In this document: piece by piece, positions 17,580 to 27,702 of the stretch
Position numbering within the stretch: the stretch's first letter is position 1
Layout of the letters: the number at the start of each line of letters is the position of its first letter
Source of the DNA: Bin25 sp965221765
GTDB taxonomy: Bacteria; Bacteroidota; Bacteroidia; Flavobacteriales; Flavobacteriaceae
Reading direction: 5' to 3'
NCBI GenBank assembly: GCA_965221765.1
Contig: OZ244911.1
Span: 992,001 to 1,056,000 of the forward strand
DNA length: 64,000 nucleotides
Notes under the pieces: generated by a model
Databases searched by the model: none
What the model saw: only the letters and a program-made list of their open reading frames with translations
What the model was told of the DNA's origin: nothing
Program-made: the position numbers and the translations under genes

Positions 17580-20434
17580 TGGAAAAATTTTTAAAAAGAG
17601 TGGTTCGAGGGATTGTCAAATCGAACATACCATTAAATCAATCGATCATTATTCTTCCAAACAATAATGCTGTTCATTACTTTAAACAAGCACTGGCGAA
17701 TCAACTTGATGAACATGTGTTAGACAAGAACATCATGAGTTTTGAGCGTTTTCTTTTCAATCGGTTGAAATACCAAAGAATCGATTCTATTGAATTGATC
17801 TACCGTTTTTATTCTGTTTATAATAAGCTATCCAACGATAATCAATCCAATAGATTTTATAATTACTTGAACTGGGCCGAATCGATACTTGGTGAATTTG
17901 AAGAAATCGATGCCAATAATCAATCGGTCCAGAAGATCTTTACTCATTTGCATCAAATCAAAGAAATTAATGAAATTTTTGAAAATTCAAATAACCCCAG
18001 ACATAAAAAAACCATCGGAGATTACAAAGGCTTCAATGATTTGATGGTTGACTGTTATCAAGAGTTAGTGGATGAATTAAGAGAGAAAAAGTTAGCCTAT
18101 TATGGTATGGCTGTTAAGGAATTTTCTTTAGAACTAGAGCAATATATTAATCAGACGACACGGCATCACTATTTCATTGGATTTATTGCACTAAGAAGAG
18201 CGGAGGAGGATATACTCAAAAAATTATTGGATAGCGGTTTAGCCACCGTGTATTGGGATATCGACAAGGCATTTTTTCATGATGAAGATCATCCAGCAGC
18301 GTATTTTCTCAGAAAATATATCAATCAATGGGATTACTTTAAAAAAAATGGAATTCCAACATTAGGAGATTTTTTTAATGAGAAAAAAGAAATAAATATC
18401 ATTGCACTTCCTAAAATAGTTGCTCAAACCAAATGTGCTACCAAAATCATCAAAGACAACCATGATGTCGTTCAATCAACAGCTTTAATTTTAGGCGATG
18501 AATCGTTTTTAATTCCAACGCTTTCAGGCGTTTCCGCGTTAAATATTCCGTGGAATGTCAATATGGGTTATGCATTAAGCGAGACCGAAGTATTTACTTT
18601 TTTTTCTTATTTAATCACTATGCATGAAAATGTGGATGACAATGGATATGATTTCGAAATGGTTTTGAGATTAAGCAAAACTTGCTATTTAGAAGAACTA
18701 TTAGAATTTCATAATTTCAAAATCATAAATTCAATTTATGAATTAAAGAGTCAATATAGGCGCGTTTTGAGTTTTGAAAAAATACAAGAATTAAACAGAA
18801 ATGCAACATACAGTGAATCCAAATCATTATTGGATTTGTTTTTTAAACCACTAAAAAATAAAAGTTCCGAATTCCAAATCAAATCACTCATTGAAATCTG
18901 TGATTTTTATTTAAAGGAAAAATTACCTAAATCCTCTAATGCTTATAAGGCTTTTGGAGCCAAAAGAGATCCTAAAATATACTACTTCCAGTCTTTCAGA
19001 AAACTATTTAGAAAAATTTTGAGATATGAGTTAGAATATCAAAGCATTGAATCATTATCTGATTTGAAATATCTGATTAGTCAATTGGCAACTAGTGAAA
19101 AAATCGAATTTGTGGATCAGTCAAACGCCAAAGTACAAATTATGGAATTACTTGATTCTAGGCTATTAGATTTCGATCAAGTGATCATCACTCATTTAAA
19201 CGAAGGTGTTTTACCTAAGGGGATTAAATCTAGTCATTGGATTCCAGATGAAATTAGAAGACAGTATGGTTTGACGACTTATATTGAAGAAGATTATCTC
19301 TTTACGTACCATTTTTTTCGTGTATTACAGAGGGCCTCAAAAGTTTATTTGCTTTATAATCAAGATGCATCAGGATTTAGTTCAGGTGAAAAAAGCAGAT
19401 GGATACGGTATTTAGAATATTTCACATCAAAAAATCATCATCCTATAAAGTATCCAAAAATCCGATTAAATACTTCTCAAATACCTATTAATAAATCGGT
19501 AAAGAAAAATAGGTCAATCATGACGCAATTAGAAAATATGATATGTGGTAAAGGGATTTCCGCTGAAGCCGTATTATTATACTTAAGAAATCCAGTTGAA
19601 TTTTACGATCGATATGTTCTAGGTATCCAAGAACCTCGTACCATCGAATTTACCATTGATGCATTAAAAAGAGGAACGGTCATTCATCATGTTCTAGAGG
19701 AATTATTTAAACCATACCAAGGAAAATTCATGGAATCCCAAGATTATGATTTGATGCTTCAGGGCATCGAGGAACAGGTATTGACTACCTATCGGAAAAT
19801 TTTTGGTGGAGATAAAATCAATAAAGGCATCAATTATCTGTTTTTAGAAATCACGACCCAGCATATTAAAAATTATCTTAAAAGTGAAAAGAAGTTTATT
19901 AAAAAGGGGCAAACGATTAAGATAATAAATATCGAAAAAAAAATCAGTGATATTTCTATTGATTTTCATAACAATGGTAAGAAAATGAAAATATGGGGGA
20001 TCATTGATCGTATTGATCTTGTGACAACAGAACGAGGTGTCGTCTATCTTAGAATTATTGATTATAAATTAAATAAGGAATCGCCCCATAAATTAATCCC
20101 TATTAGAGATTTATTTGATAAGGATTTCAACTTTGAAGAAAGACTGCAACTTCAGTTATTATTTTATACTTTATTATGTAAGAACTCAGAAGAGATAACG
20201 TTCAGCCATTATTTCAATAATGACCGAGTTCTCTGTGGCAATATATCTATGAAAAGACCTTATCCCATTTTTGTGCCAATTGTTTTTCCAACACCTAAAA
20301 AAGGAGAATCTCCCATCACATTTGTTGATTATCTCGAAGAGTATCGTTTATATTTAAGAGATTTACTTCGAGAGATTTTGAATCCTAATGTTGATTTTGA
20401 ATATCGAGAACAAGAGATTTACACCCCCAATTAA
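17579..20434 (+). CDS. addB: AddB-type nuclease subunit
   Basis: A 951-residue partner of AddA. The N-terminus (IILPNNNAVHYFKQAL) corresponds to the inactivated helicase half; no Walker A lysine motif is seen. VIITHLNEGVLPKG is typical of AddB. The C-terminal PD-(D/E)XK nuclease is marked by RGTVIHHVLEELF (His and Glu), GIIDRIDLV (Asp) and LRIIDYKLN (Asp-Tyr-Lys). The four-Cys iron-sulfur cluster of Firmicutes AddB is not evident. The start codon overlaps the addA stop. Confidence 0.85.
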   Translation: MEKFLKRVVRGIVKSNIPLNQSIIILPNNNAVHYFKQALANQLDEHVLDKNIMSFERFLFNRLKYQRIDSIELIYRFYSVYNKLSNDNQSNRFYNYLNWAESILGEFEEIDANNQSVQKIFTHLHQIKEINEIFENSNNPRHKKTIGDYKGFNDLMVDCYQELVDELREKKLAYYGMAVKEFSLELEQYINQTTRHHYFIGFIALRRAEEDILKKLLDSGLATVYWDIDKAFFHDEDHPAAYFLRKYINQWDYFKKNGIPTLGDFFNEKKEINIIALPKIVAQTKCATKIIKDNHDVVQSTALILGDESFLIPTLSGVSALNIPWNVNMGYALSETEVFTFFSYLITMHENVDDNGYDFEMVLRLSKTCYLEELLEFHNFKIINSIYELKSQYRRVLSFEKIQELNRNATYSESKSLLDLFFKPLKNKSSEFQIKSLIEICDFYLKEKLPKSSNAYKAFGAKRDPKIYYFQSFRKLFRKILRYELEYQSIESLSDLKYLISQLATSEKIEFVDQSNAKVQIMELLDSRLLDFDQVIITHLNEGVLPKGIKSSHWIPDEIRRQYGLTTYIEEDYLFTYHFFRVLQRASKVYLLYNQDASGFSSGEKSRWIRYLEYFTSKNHHPIKYPKIRLNTSQIPINKSVKKNRSIMTQLENMICGKGISAEAVLLYLRNPVEFYDRYVLGIQEPRTIEFTIDALKRGTVIHHVLEELFKPYQGKFMESQDYDLMLQGIEEQVLTTYRKIFGGDKINKGINYLFLEITTQHIKNYLKSEKKFIKKGQTIKIINIEKKISDISIDFHNNGKKMKIWGIIDRIDLVTTERGVVYLRIIDYKLNKESPHKLIPIRDLFDKDFNFEERLQLQLLFYTLLCKNSEEITFSHYFNNDRVLCGNISMKRPYPIFVPIVFPTPKKGESPITFVDYLEEYRLYLRDLLREILNPNVDFEYREQEIYTPN

Positions 20435-20559
20435 TCATCTCGAAACAATTCAATGGATGCCAATGTGAAATGCAGGAGAACCAAGGACGCTTGGAATAAA
20501 CGCAGCCTCTATTAGACGATTACAGATTTTTGAAAGCATCATGTTTCGTAATTTAACAT

Positions 20560-21960
20560 TATGTTCGCAAGAGGAAAAGCGAAATAGTTTCATGGAAGAG
20601 AAAAAGAGCAAAGGCTCTTTGAGGATGCTTTGAATCAAGCTAAAGCGGAAAGCAGAGGCACTGGTGTTTTTTAGTTCAAGGCTCTCCAGTCGTTGGAAAA
20701 CAGTTTTATTAGAAAAATTCAAAGAGATAGCAAAAATAAAGCCCATTAGGCTGTGGGATACCGAATTGCTAAAAAATATCTTAGAAGAGAATGGAAGGTT
20801 AAATTAAAAAATTTCAAGGGGAAAGTCGGTGCTTATGGTCTTGGTGTAGAAGTGAATTTTGAATTTTTCCAACCATCAGTTTTATAAATTTTACAATCTT
20901 CTAAAAAACCGTTGGTCTTGTTTTTGGATGAAGAATAACATCTGAAAAAAAAGTGTTGGAAGCAGAGTTTAAATATGAGATACGGTTGAAAATATGATTG
21001 ACGAAATCCATAATAGAGGGTTTGATATTCCAATTATTTTAACCATTAGTGGGTTGAGTCATACAGAATCTATTTTTCAAGAATTAGGAGTCTATAGATT
21101 TGATAATGATTGCAAGATTAATTCAAATGCAGCTAGATAAACCATCAGAGAGAACTATTTTAAAAGATTGGATCAAACGATGAACGCTAATCGTTGGATT
21201 GATGAAATGGTTCAATACACACATGGATGGCCTTATCATATAACTTCTTATGGCCAATCTGCATCGGATGATTTAAAAAATAATACATAGGGATACCCCC
21301 CCCCCAATGGCAGATGAACAGATTGGGGATTAAATAGGGTGTTAGAAAGGAGTAAGAAAAAGATTTGAATACCATGAAGGAAGAACCATAACTTTCACGA
21401 ATGAAGAAATTAATAGCCTTATAAGAATTCTTGATAAGAATCATCCTTTATTACCTTTGAATCGAGAGACGATGATCAAAAGATTTCAAGAAAGTCATCC
21501 ATTAGATTACTCAAATAGTTTATATTAAAGAATTGTTGAAAAGGGTATTTTTCATCGAATTAAAGATGGGCAATACATTATTCTCATTACCTCCATGCAC
21601 CATTGGTTGGTATCAAGAGATTGGCAACAGAAGAATCAGCATTAGAAAAAAAAGATAAAGAATACAAGCTAGTAGTTTTTGAATTTTCTAGAGAACTGAA
21701 AATCAATCCGAGTCAAAAAATAGATCAATAATCCAAATGATGAAAGATTTAGGAATTATCAAAAAATGGCATCGAATCTATTCTTATTCATCATTACCTA
21801 TGCACCTTGTGTAGATGAATCTCTACAATAGTATTACAATCAAATTGGATTTAAATGTGTTTAATCAGAACGTTTTAATGAAATGATGGACCGCTTTAAG
21901 CAATCAACCATGCATCATTTCTATCTCAAAAAACAGCTAAAGAATATTTTAAAATAAGTG
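20560..21960 (+). pseudogene. Heavily decayed AAA ATPase paralogue
   Basis: Remnant of the same family as the gene at 12439. In shifting frames one can read a Walker A relic (VQGSPVVGK near 20670-20705), a Walker B relic (KPLVLFLDEE near 20910), and PIILTISGLSHTESIFQELG near 21030-21090, which matches the sensor-1 region of the 22573 copy. Many stops and frameshifts are present, and a C10 tract lies at 21296-21305. Two successive C-terminal-like pieces near 21530-21610 and 21740-21815 suggest that two copies may once have been fused or stacked here. It cannot make a functional protein. Confidence 0.65.
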
Positions 21961-22198
21961 TAACATTTATCTTTTTAAATCGTATTATAGGTGAGTAACC
22001 ATTAAAAATAAAGTTATGAAAGCTCAATCACACACAAGATTTTTTACCCACTCTTTGGTGACGCCCTCTTATAATAGGAGACCAAACCGAAGAAATAGTA
22101 GATTCAACAGAAAGTTGACGCGATTAAACACATCAATTCTGTAATTTTAGGATAAATCTGTTGATTACAAGGTTTTCTATCTGAAAGTGTTTGGCACA

Positions 22199-22296
22199 AA
22201 TTATCGTGCCAGAATTTTTATGTTAAGATAAGATAGTACTGTTGTTTTCATGGAGAAGTATAGGAATAGTCTAGAAAGTTCTAGGCTATTTTTTGT
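22199..22296 (+). terminator. Rho-independent terminator preceded by a hairpin
   Basis: AATAGTCTAG (22265-22274) pairs with CTAGGCTATT (22281-22290) to form a ten-base-pair stem with one G-U pair and a six-base loop, followed by a T run. About 60 bp upstream, GGCAC and GTGCC around 22192-22211 form a second small stem. No intact gene precedes it, so it may end a decayed gene or an unrecognised small RNA. Confidence 0.55.
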
Positions 22297-22572
22297 TTGA
22301 TAATAAATCGACATATGATGATATCCCATACGTCAGCCTATTTGGGATTATGACCTAATCTCAAAAAAAGGGGGGGGATTCTATCGATGGAGCCATCAAT
22401 GATAAATCATTCGAAATACTTGAGTCCTTAATTGGGAAGAAACTTATAAATATGTGTTGGATAAAGGCGTCACATATTTGAATCAACGAGATTTTTTTAG
22501 AGTTTTTTTTAAGTGAGAATAAGCATAAAGAATCTTTGATTTAGCGTATCTTTATTGAGATAATTGTAGTTT

Positions 22573-23736
22573 ATGTCTTCTAAAAGAATTGTGGTTTTTT
22601 CGGATCTAGGCGAAGCCGATTACTTTCATGGACGTCATCAAGAAATTGATTTTTTCAAGGATATATTGAAGTTATCTCAAGAAAAGAAAAAAGGGCATTC
22701 CATCTTAATACAAGGATCTCCTTGGTGTTGGAAAAACGGCTTTATTACGAGAATTGGAAAAAATAGTGGAAAAGAAAGATTGGATCATTGCAAAATTAGG
22801 ATTAGATACGATGGAATGCCGATGAATTGCATAATTGTTTGATGGGCGATCAAGTTTACGTAAAGACTTCAAAGGAAGTCCATGCCAATTTGAAATTTAT
22901 TGGAGGAAAGATGCGTTATGATAAACCGGAACAAACATTCTCAAAAATCATTCGATTTATTAACAAGCGAATGGTGTTGGTTTTAGATGAAGCACAAATG
23001 ATTCGTGTGGGACGGGATGAGAGAAGTCCTAAAATAAAAAAAGCCACTGAATTATTTGATGAATTGCATAATTCACAAAGTGAATATGGTTTGGTGTTTT
23101 TAATTGCTGGATTAAGTAATACCGAAAGCAGTTTTAAAGAATTTCAAATTTCCCGATTTAATAGCGATTGTGTGATTGATTTAAGTGTTCTAGAAAAAGA
23201 ATCAGAGCAGAAAATATTTCAAGATTATATCGTTAAAGGGGCAATGGTAAATGAAAAACATCCTGAATTAAATCATTGGTATAGAGCAGATGTCAAAAGA
23301 AACGCATCAATGGGCACATCATGTTTCGTGTTATGGTCAAGTGTCATCTACAATAGTGAAAGAAAATAATGGTCTTTTATCGGATGATATATTAGATGAT
23401 GTTTTTAAAACATCTCGTGATAAAAAATATGATTATTATTTAAGGTGTCTTAAAGGATTGGAGTTGTTAGAACGTGTTTCGATATTTAGTGCATTATTTG
23501 AAAATGAGAATAAAAACGGTCAAACAATAGGTTTTGATATTCAATCAGATTTTGAAAAAAATCCGATGATTAAGAATGCTCAAAAGATGTTTCAAAACGT
23601 GATTCATCGTGGTATTTTGCAAATTCAATCTAGCGGGTCCTATCACATTCCCATTCCTTCATTAAGGACTTGGATGTTACAAGAATATCAAGTATATTTA
23701 AAATTATTGAACCAGTCACCGAGTTTCAAAGTTTAG
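22573..23736 (+). pseudogene. Frameshifted AAA ATPase paralogue
   Basis: Third member of the AAA family, much less decayed than the 20560 copy. The N-terminus YFHGRHQEIDFFKDIL and the Walker A region are clear, but one extra T inside the P-loop codons (near 22720) breaks the frame. A second shift lies near 22815 and a third near 23285. Walker B reads MVLVLDEAQM, followed by LVFLIAGLSNTESSF and a C-terminal PIPSLRTWMLQEYQ that mirrors the intact copy. Three separate lesions make sequencing error an unlikely full explanation. Confidence 0.8.
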
Positions 23737-23861
23737 CAATTATTTCAATCGATGGAACAAAAAGACAAGTCATTAAAACGATAGGGCGTTGATTATTAAT
23801 CGATTAATTTTTATTGAAACTTAATGAAAAAGTGTGTCTCTGAATCTTGATTCAGATCAGA

Positions 23862-24210
23862 TGGTTTTTATGGATTGTCCTTTTTGTGGAAAAGACATTA
23901 ATACGGAAGATGTTTTAATGTCTTCCGTATGGCAAGAATCAATCTAAAAGATAGAGAGGGATATGATGATTTATCTTCTTCATAGAGAAGAAGCCTTATT
24001 GGAAGAAATCCAAAACCTCATAGAAAGTGAATCATGTAGTCTATTTCAGTATCGACAATTTGTTATGAATAAAAATTCCACGACCATGGGGTTGTTTCTT
24101 ATCAAGATGAGTTTGAGAGGAGCTGAGAAAATAAATTGATTTTGTGGCAAAAGATCACCATACTTGGTGTTTATTTTTTGTTGGTCTAGCGATGCATTTT
24201 CAATGTGAAA
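23862..24210 (+). pseudogene. Remnant of a zinc-ribbon protein
   Basis: An ATG at about 23871 opens MDCPFCGKDINTEDVLMSS, with a CxxC zinc-ribbon half, but the frame stops after 25 codons. Later fragments in other frames (REEALLEEIQNLIESES, then DFVAKDHHTWCLFFVG) look like parts of the same gene. It follows the frameshifted AAA ATPase. Function unknown. Confidence 0.4.
23901..23930 (+). repeat. Perfect 10-bp inverted repeat
   Basis: ATACGGAAGA at 23901-23910 and TCTTCCGTAT at 23921-23930 are exact complements around a ten-base loop. There is no T run, so it is not a simple terminator. It lies inside the zinc-ribbon remnant and could be an operator or an insertion scar. Confidence 0.6.
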
Positions 24211-24302
24211 AATAGAATTTCAATATACCAATATTTCAGCGTTTATTCCAGTTTATCAAGAATGAAAATTGGATTGAGACTGCCGAGACTATCGGCATTC
24301 AA

Positions 24303-24827
24303 CTAATGAAACAACAATGAATCTTTAGTCGTTCTAGTGACTTCTAAATGTGTTGACTCGATTCGGTTGATAAATGCGTTATAGGCTATAAAAAATTGTT
24401 CTAAAGCAACAGTCGTGGAATCAGAATCCCCTTGCTCTATATAAAATGTAGATTTTTGATTAAATGCTCGAACTAAAGCAAGTCGACTGCGTATGGCTTG
24501 GGTATCAAAAACTTCAGGAAAAGTCCCTTCTTGTAGATCTTGAAGATCATCGTCTATTTTGACCAAGTAAGAATCAACCGATTTGCTATCTAAACCAAGT
24601 AAATCCAATACAGACTCTTCTAAATCAACCAGATCATCCCATCGATCATCTAACTGAACTTCATCATGGATTTGATGGGATAGCTTTGATATTTCAAAAT
24701 CAATTAAATCATATTGTGGAGCATTAGCATCTATAATTTGATTATCAGAGTTTTTTTCTGATAAATTATTTCTTTCTTGGCATCCGATTAATAAAATCAT
24801 CAATAAGAAAAAAACGTTTAGATTCAT
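24303..24827 (-). CDS. Hypothetical lipoprotein
   Basis: A 174-residue protein with a lipoprotein signal peptide: MNLNVFFLLMILLIGC places the modified Cys at residue 16, followed by QERNN. The mature part is acidic and looks helical, with many Asp and Glu (for example DLVDLEESVLDLLGLD) and no recognised domain. It is divergent from the ThuA-like gene. It probably sits in the membrane facing the periplasm or cell exterior; no function is proposed. Confidence 0.6.
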   Translation of the reverse strand: MNLNVFFLLMILLIGCQERNNLSEKNSDNQIIDANAPQYDLIDFEISKLSHQIHDEVQLDDRWDDLVDLEESVLDLLGLDSKSVDSYLVKIDDDLQDLQEGTFPEVFDTQAIRSRLALVRAFNQKSTFYIEQGDSDSTTVALEQFFIAYNAFINRIESTHLEVTRTTKDSLLFH

Positions 24828-24990
24828 TGATGCGAATATAAAAGGAAACGAGTTGTGAGATGAATTTGATATATTGCTCTCAACAATCCTAGTAAGGGTT
24901 AAATTTATTTACTTTTCTCAACTCTTAAAATGGGTGTATAATGACGCTTTATCAAGTCGATTGTGGATTAATACATCACAGAATATAAAC

Positions 24991-25761
24991 ATGTGGAGAA
25001 TAATAATGACATTGGTATGTCTACTTTATTTTGATGGCTATGGTCAAGATGCATGGTCCACTTTGGAAGGTAAAAAAGTACTTTTAGTCTATGGAGGATG
25101 GGAGGGCCATCAGCCAAAAATTAAAGCTGATATCCTATCACAGTGGTTGATTCAAGAAAAAGCAGAAGTCATTCTTTCAAATTCAACCGAAATATATGCT
25201 GATTCAAATGTTATGGATAACACTGATTTAGTGATTCAAATCATCACCATGGGTCTAATCAAAGAAAATGAAATCAAAGGGTTACTTGATGGGATTCAAT
25301 CAGGAGTTGGATTTGCTGGTTTTCATGGGGGTATTGGCGATTCTTTTCGGAGCAACACGCAATACCAATATATGGTCGGTGGGCAATTTGTAAGTCATCC
25401 GGGGGGACAACTTAATTATAAAGTGCATATTATTGATCAACTTCATCCTATCACCAAGGAAATAGAGGATTATTCCGTGCATACAGAACAATATTACATG
25501 CATGTTGATCCCAACAATACTGTTTTGGCCACAACAGAGTTTAGATCTGATGCCCATAAATGGATCCAGGGAGCGATTATCCCAGTGGTATGGATTAAGT
25601 TTTTTGGTAACGGCCGGGTATTTTATAGTTCATTAGGACATGCTACAAAAGATATAACGCATCCTGAATCATGGGAGATTTTAACAAGGGGGATCCGTTG
25701 GGCTGCAGAAAGTAAATTTGTAGAACATCAAAATTTACTCAATCCCATTTATGGATATTGA
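24991..25761 (+). CDS. Secreted ThuA-like domain protein
   Basis: ThuA-like (trehalose utilisation, class I glutaminase-like fold) protein, about 256 residues from the ATG at 24991, which gives a signal peptide (MWRIIMTLVCLLYFDGYGQD). Motifs include KVLLVYGGWEGHQP, GVGFAGFHGGIGDSF, QYMVGGQFVSHPGG and GRVFYSSLGHATKD, all typical of secreted Bacteroidota ThuA proteins, where they accompany sugar oxidoreductases. The enzymatic role of the family is not settled. The frame is open upstream to 24874, but that start lacks a signal peptide. Confidence 0.82.
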   Translation: MWRIIMTLVCLLYFDGYGQDAWSTLEGKKVLLVYGGWEGHQPKIKADILSQWLIQEKAEVILSNSTEIYADSNVMDNTDLVIQIITMGLIKENEIKGLLDGIQSGVGFAGFHGGIGDSFRSNTQYQYMVGGQFVSHPGGQLNYKVHIIDQLHPITKEIEDYSVHTEQYYMHVDPNNTVLATTEFRSDAHKWIQGAIIPVVWIKFFGNGRVFYSSLGHATKDITHPESWEILTRGIRWAAESKFVEHQNLLNPIYGY

Positions 25762-25886
25762 GTGATGGATATGATCAAAAAGTTATAAGTTAGATGAAAC
25801 TCTAAAGATTGAATAAGCAATATGATTTTCTAGCTTGATAAAAGGTCATGATGAGTTAATAAAAAGTTTGAATTTGGGATATTTAA

Positions 25887-27353
25887 ATGAGAAATAAAAT
25901 TTTAGTAATTGGATCAGGATTTTCATCGTTATCGGCTGCATGCTATTTAGCTAAAAGTGGTTTTTCCGTCACCGTTTTAGAGAGACATCCCATAGCAGGA
26001 GGTCGGGCAAGAGTCATGAAGAAAAATGGTTTTCAGTTCGATATGGGCCCTTCTTGGTACTGGATGCCTGATGTTTTTAACACTTTTTTTAATGATTTTG
26101 GAAAATCTACTAGCGATTACTTTGAGTTACAGCGGTTAGATCCTGCGTACGAAGTTTTTTTCTCTAGAAAAAGACATATTGTTATCGATAGTGGATTGGG
26201 GAGAATTATTGATTCTTTCGAAAAATATGAACCAGGTAGTCGACTTTCTTTAGAAAAGTATATGAAATCAGCTAAAAAGAATTACCAGATTGCAATGAAT
26301 AAGATTGTTTATCGTCCAAGCCTAAGTGTACTGGATCTCATGACTGTTGATACCGTTTTGAACTTAAAACATTTTATTCAAGATATTAAAAAACGGACAC
26401 ATAAAGCCGTTAAAAATCCTGATTTACGATTGCTTCTTCAATTTCCTTCTCTGTTTCTTGGTGCAAAGCCATCTCAAACACCTTCGTTTTTTAATTTTAT
26501 GAATCATGCAGATTTTGATTTAGGGACTTGGTATCCAAAAGGAGGGATGACTAGTATCGTTCAGGCAATGGTAAAATTGGCAGAATCTTTAGGTGTCCAA
26601 TTCAAGTTCAATACAACGGTTCAAAAAATAGTTGCAAATAATAATAAAGCAGTTTCTGGTGTTCTAATCAACGATGAATTTCATCAAACAGATATCCTTG
26701 TATCAGGGGCTGATTACCAACATACAGAATCGTTGTTAGAAAAAGAATATAGAAGATATTCTTCCAAATATTGGGATAAAAAGGTTTTTGCTCCTTCAGC
26801 TCTCTTATTTTATTTAGGTTTTGATACTAGATTAAAGGGGATAAAGCACCACTCATTATTTTTTGATGTTGATTTTGACGCCCATTTGAATTCGATTTAT
26901 GGAAATCCTAAGTGGCCATCAAAACCTATGTTTTATGCAAACTTCCCAAGTGTTACAGATTCAAAAGTTGCTCCTAGAGGAAAAGAATCGTGTGTTTTAC
27001 TAGTGCCAATTGCCTCTGGATTAAAATCAGATAAACGTCAGCATCAAAGGATTTTTAATCAGATTATCAATAGAATGGAAAAACGACTGAATCTGTCATT
27101 AAAAGAGCATATCATATTTAATGAAATATATAGCGTAGATGATTTTAAATCGGACTATTCCTCTACAAAAGGAAATGCTTATGGCTTGGCAACCACATTA
27201 AATCAAATTGGTTTTATGAGACCTAAGTTGAAATCAAAGAAACTAAAAAATCTCTATTTCACTGGTCAACTAACCGTTCCTGGGCCGGGTGTCCCTCCTG
27301 CTCTTATATCAGGGAAAATCATAGGGGAGTATATTACAAGGAAAAAAGGTTGA
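25887..27353 (+). CDS. crtI: Phytoene desaturase family carotenoid oxidoreductase
   Basis: FAD-dependent CrtI-type desaturase, 488 residues, introducing double bonds into phytoene or a related carotene. The N-terminal dinucleotide fold is GSGFSSLSAACYLAKSGF with LERHPIAGGRARV; FDMGPSWYWMPDVF and C-terminal LYFTGQLTVPGPGVPP are family hallmarks. It stands alone: no crtB, crtY or crtZ is in the window, so the pathway must be completed elsewhere if it is active. Length is normal. Confidence 0.9.
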   Translation: MRNKILVIGSGFSSLSAACYLAKSGFSVTVLERHPIAGGRARVMKKNGFQFDMGPSWYWMPDVFNTFFNDFGKSTSDYFELQRLDPAYEVFFSRKRHIVIDSGLGRIIDSFEKYEPGSRLSLEKYMKSAKKNYQIAMNKIVYRPSLSVLDLMTVDTVLNLKHFIQDIKKRTHKAVKNPDLRLLLQFPSLFLGAKPSQTPSFFNFMNHADFDLGTWYPKGGMTSIVQAMVKLAESLGVQFKFNTTVQKIVANNNKAVSGVLINDEFHQTDILVSGADYQHTESLLEKEYRRYSSKYWDKKVFAPSALLFYLGFDTRLKGIKHHSLFFDVDFDAHLNSIYGNPKWPSKPMFYANFPSVTDSKVAPRGKESCVLLVPIASGLKSDKRQHQRIFNQIINRMEKRLNLSLKEHIIFNEIYSVDDFKSDYSSTKGNAYGLATTLNQIGFMRPKLKSKKLKNLYFTGQLTVPGPGVPPALISGKIIGEYITRKKG

Positions 27354-27588
27354 TAATCTGCCCCTTGGTGAATCAAAAAATACAACCGCCAAAATAAACA
27401 TACGACATAAAGTTAAATAATTCTCAATTCACCCGAATCAACTGATGATGAAAGATGACTAGTCCTAGGGAATGTTGAAGTATTGGATTGAAAATAAAGT
27501 GATGAGACTAACTTTGATTTATTGACACATTAATCGTAAGAAAAAGAATTCAACTTCAGCCGACGTTAAACAACTGCTGATGAACTTG

Positions 27589-27662
27589 CTCCCCCTCTTG
27601 GACTCGAACCAAGGACCCTCTGATTAACAGTCAGATGCTCTAACCAACTGAGCTAAGGAGGA
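27589..27662 (-). tRNA. tRNA-Asn (GTT)
   Basis: A full cloverleaf folds on the minus strand. The acceptor stem TCCTCCT pairs with AGGGGGA (one T-G), the D arm starts GCTC and closes with GAGC, the anticodon loop is CTGTTAA with anticodon GTT, and the T arm is CTTGG-TTCGAGT-CCAAG. No CCA is encoded. The discriminator base is G. Confidence 0.95.
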
Positions 27663-27702
27663 TAGTTAAAAAGACAAATTTATAAATTCGGGTGTTATCA
27701 AT

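Noticed and set aside
21296..21305. C10 tract as an active contingency locus
   Set aside because: It lies in a heavily decayed ATPase copy with many other stops, so slippage could not restore a protein. The same holds for the G8 run at 22370-22377, which precedes no intact gene closely.
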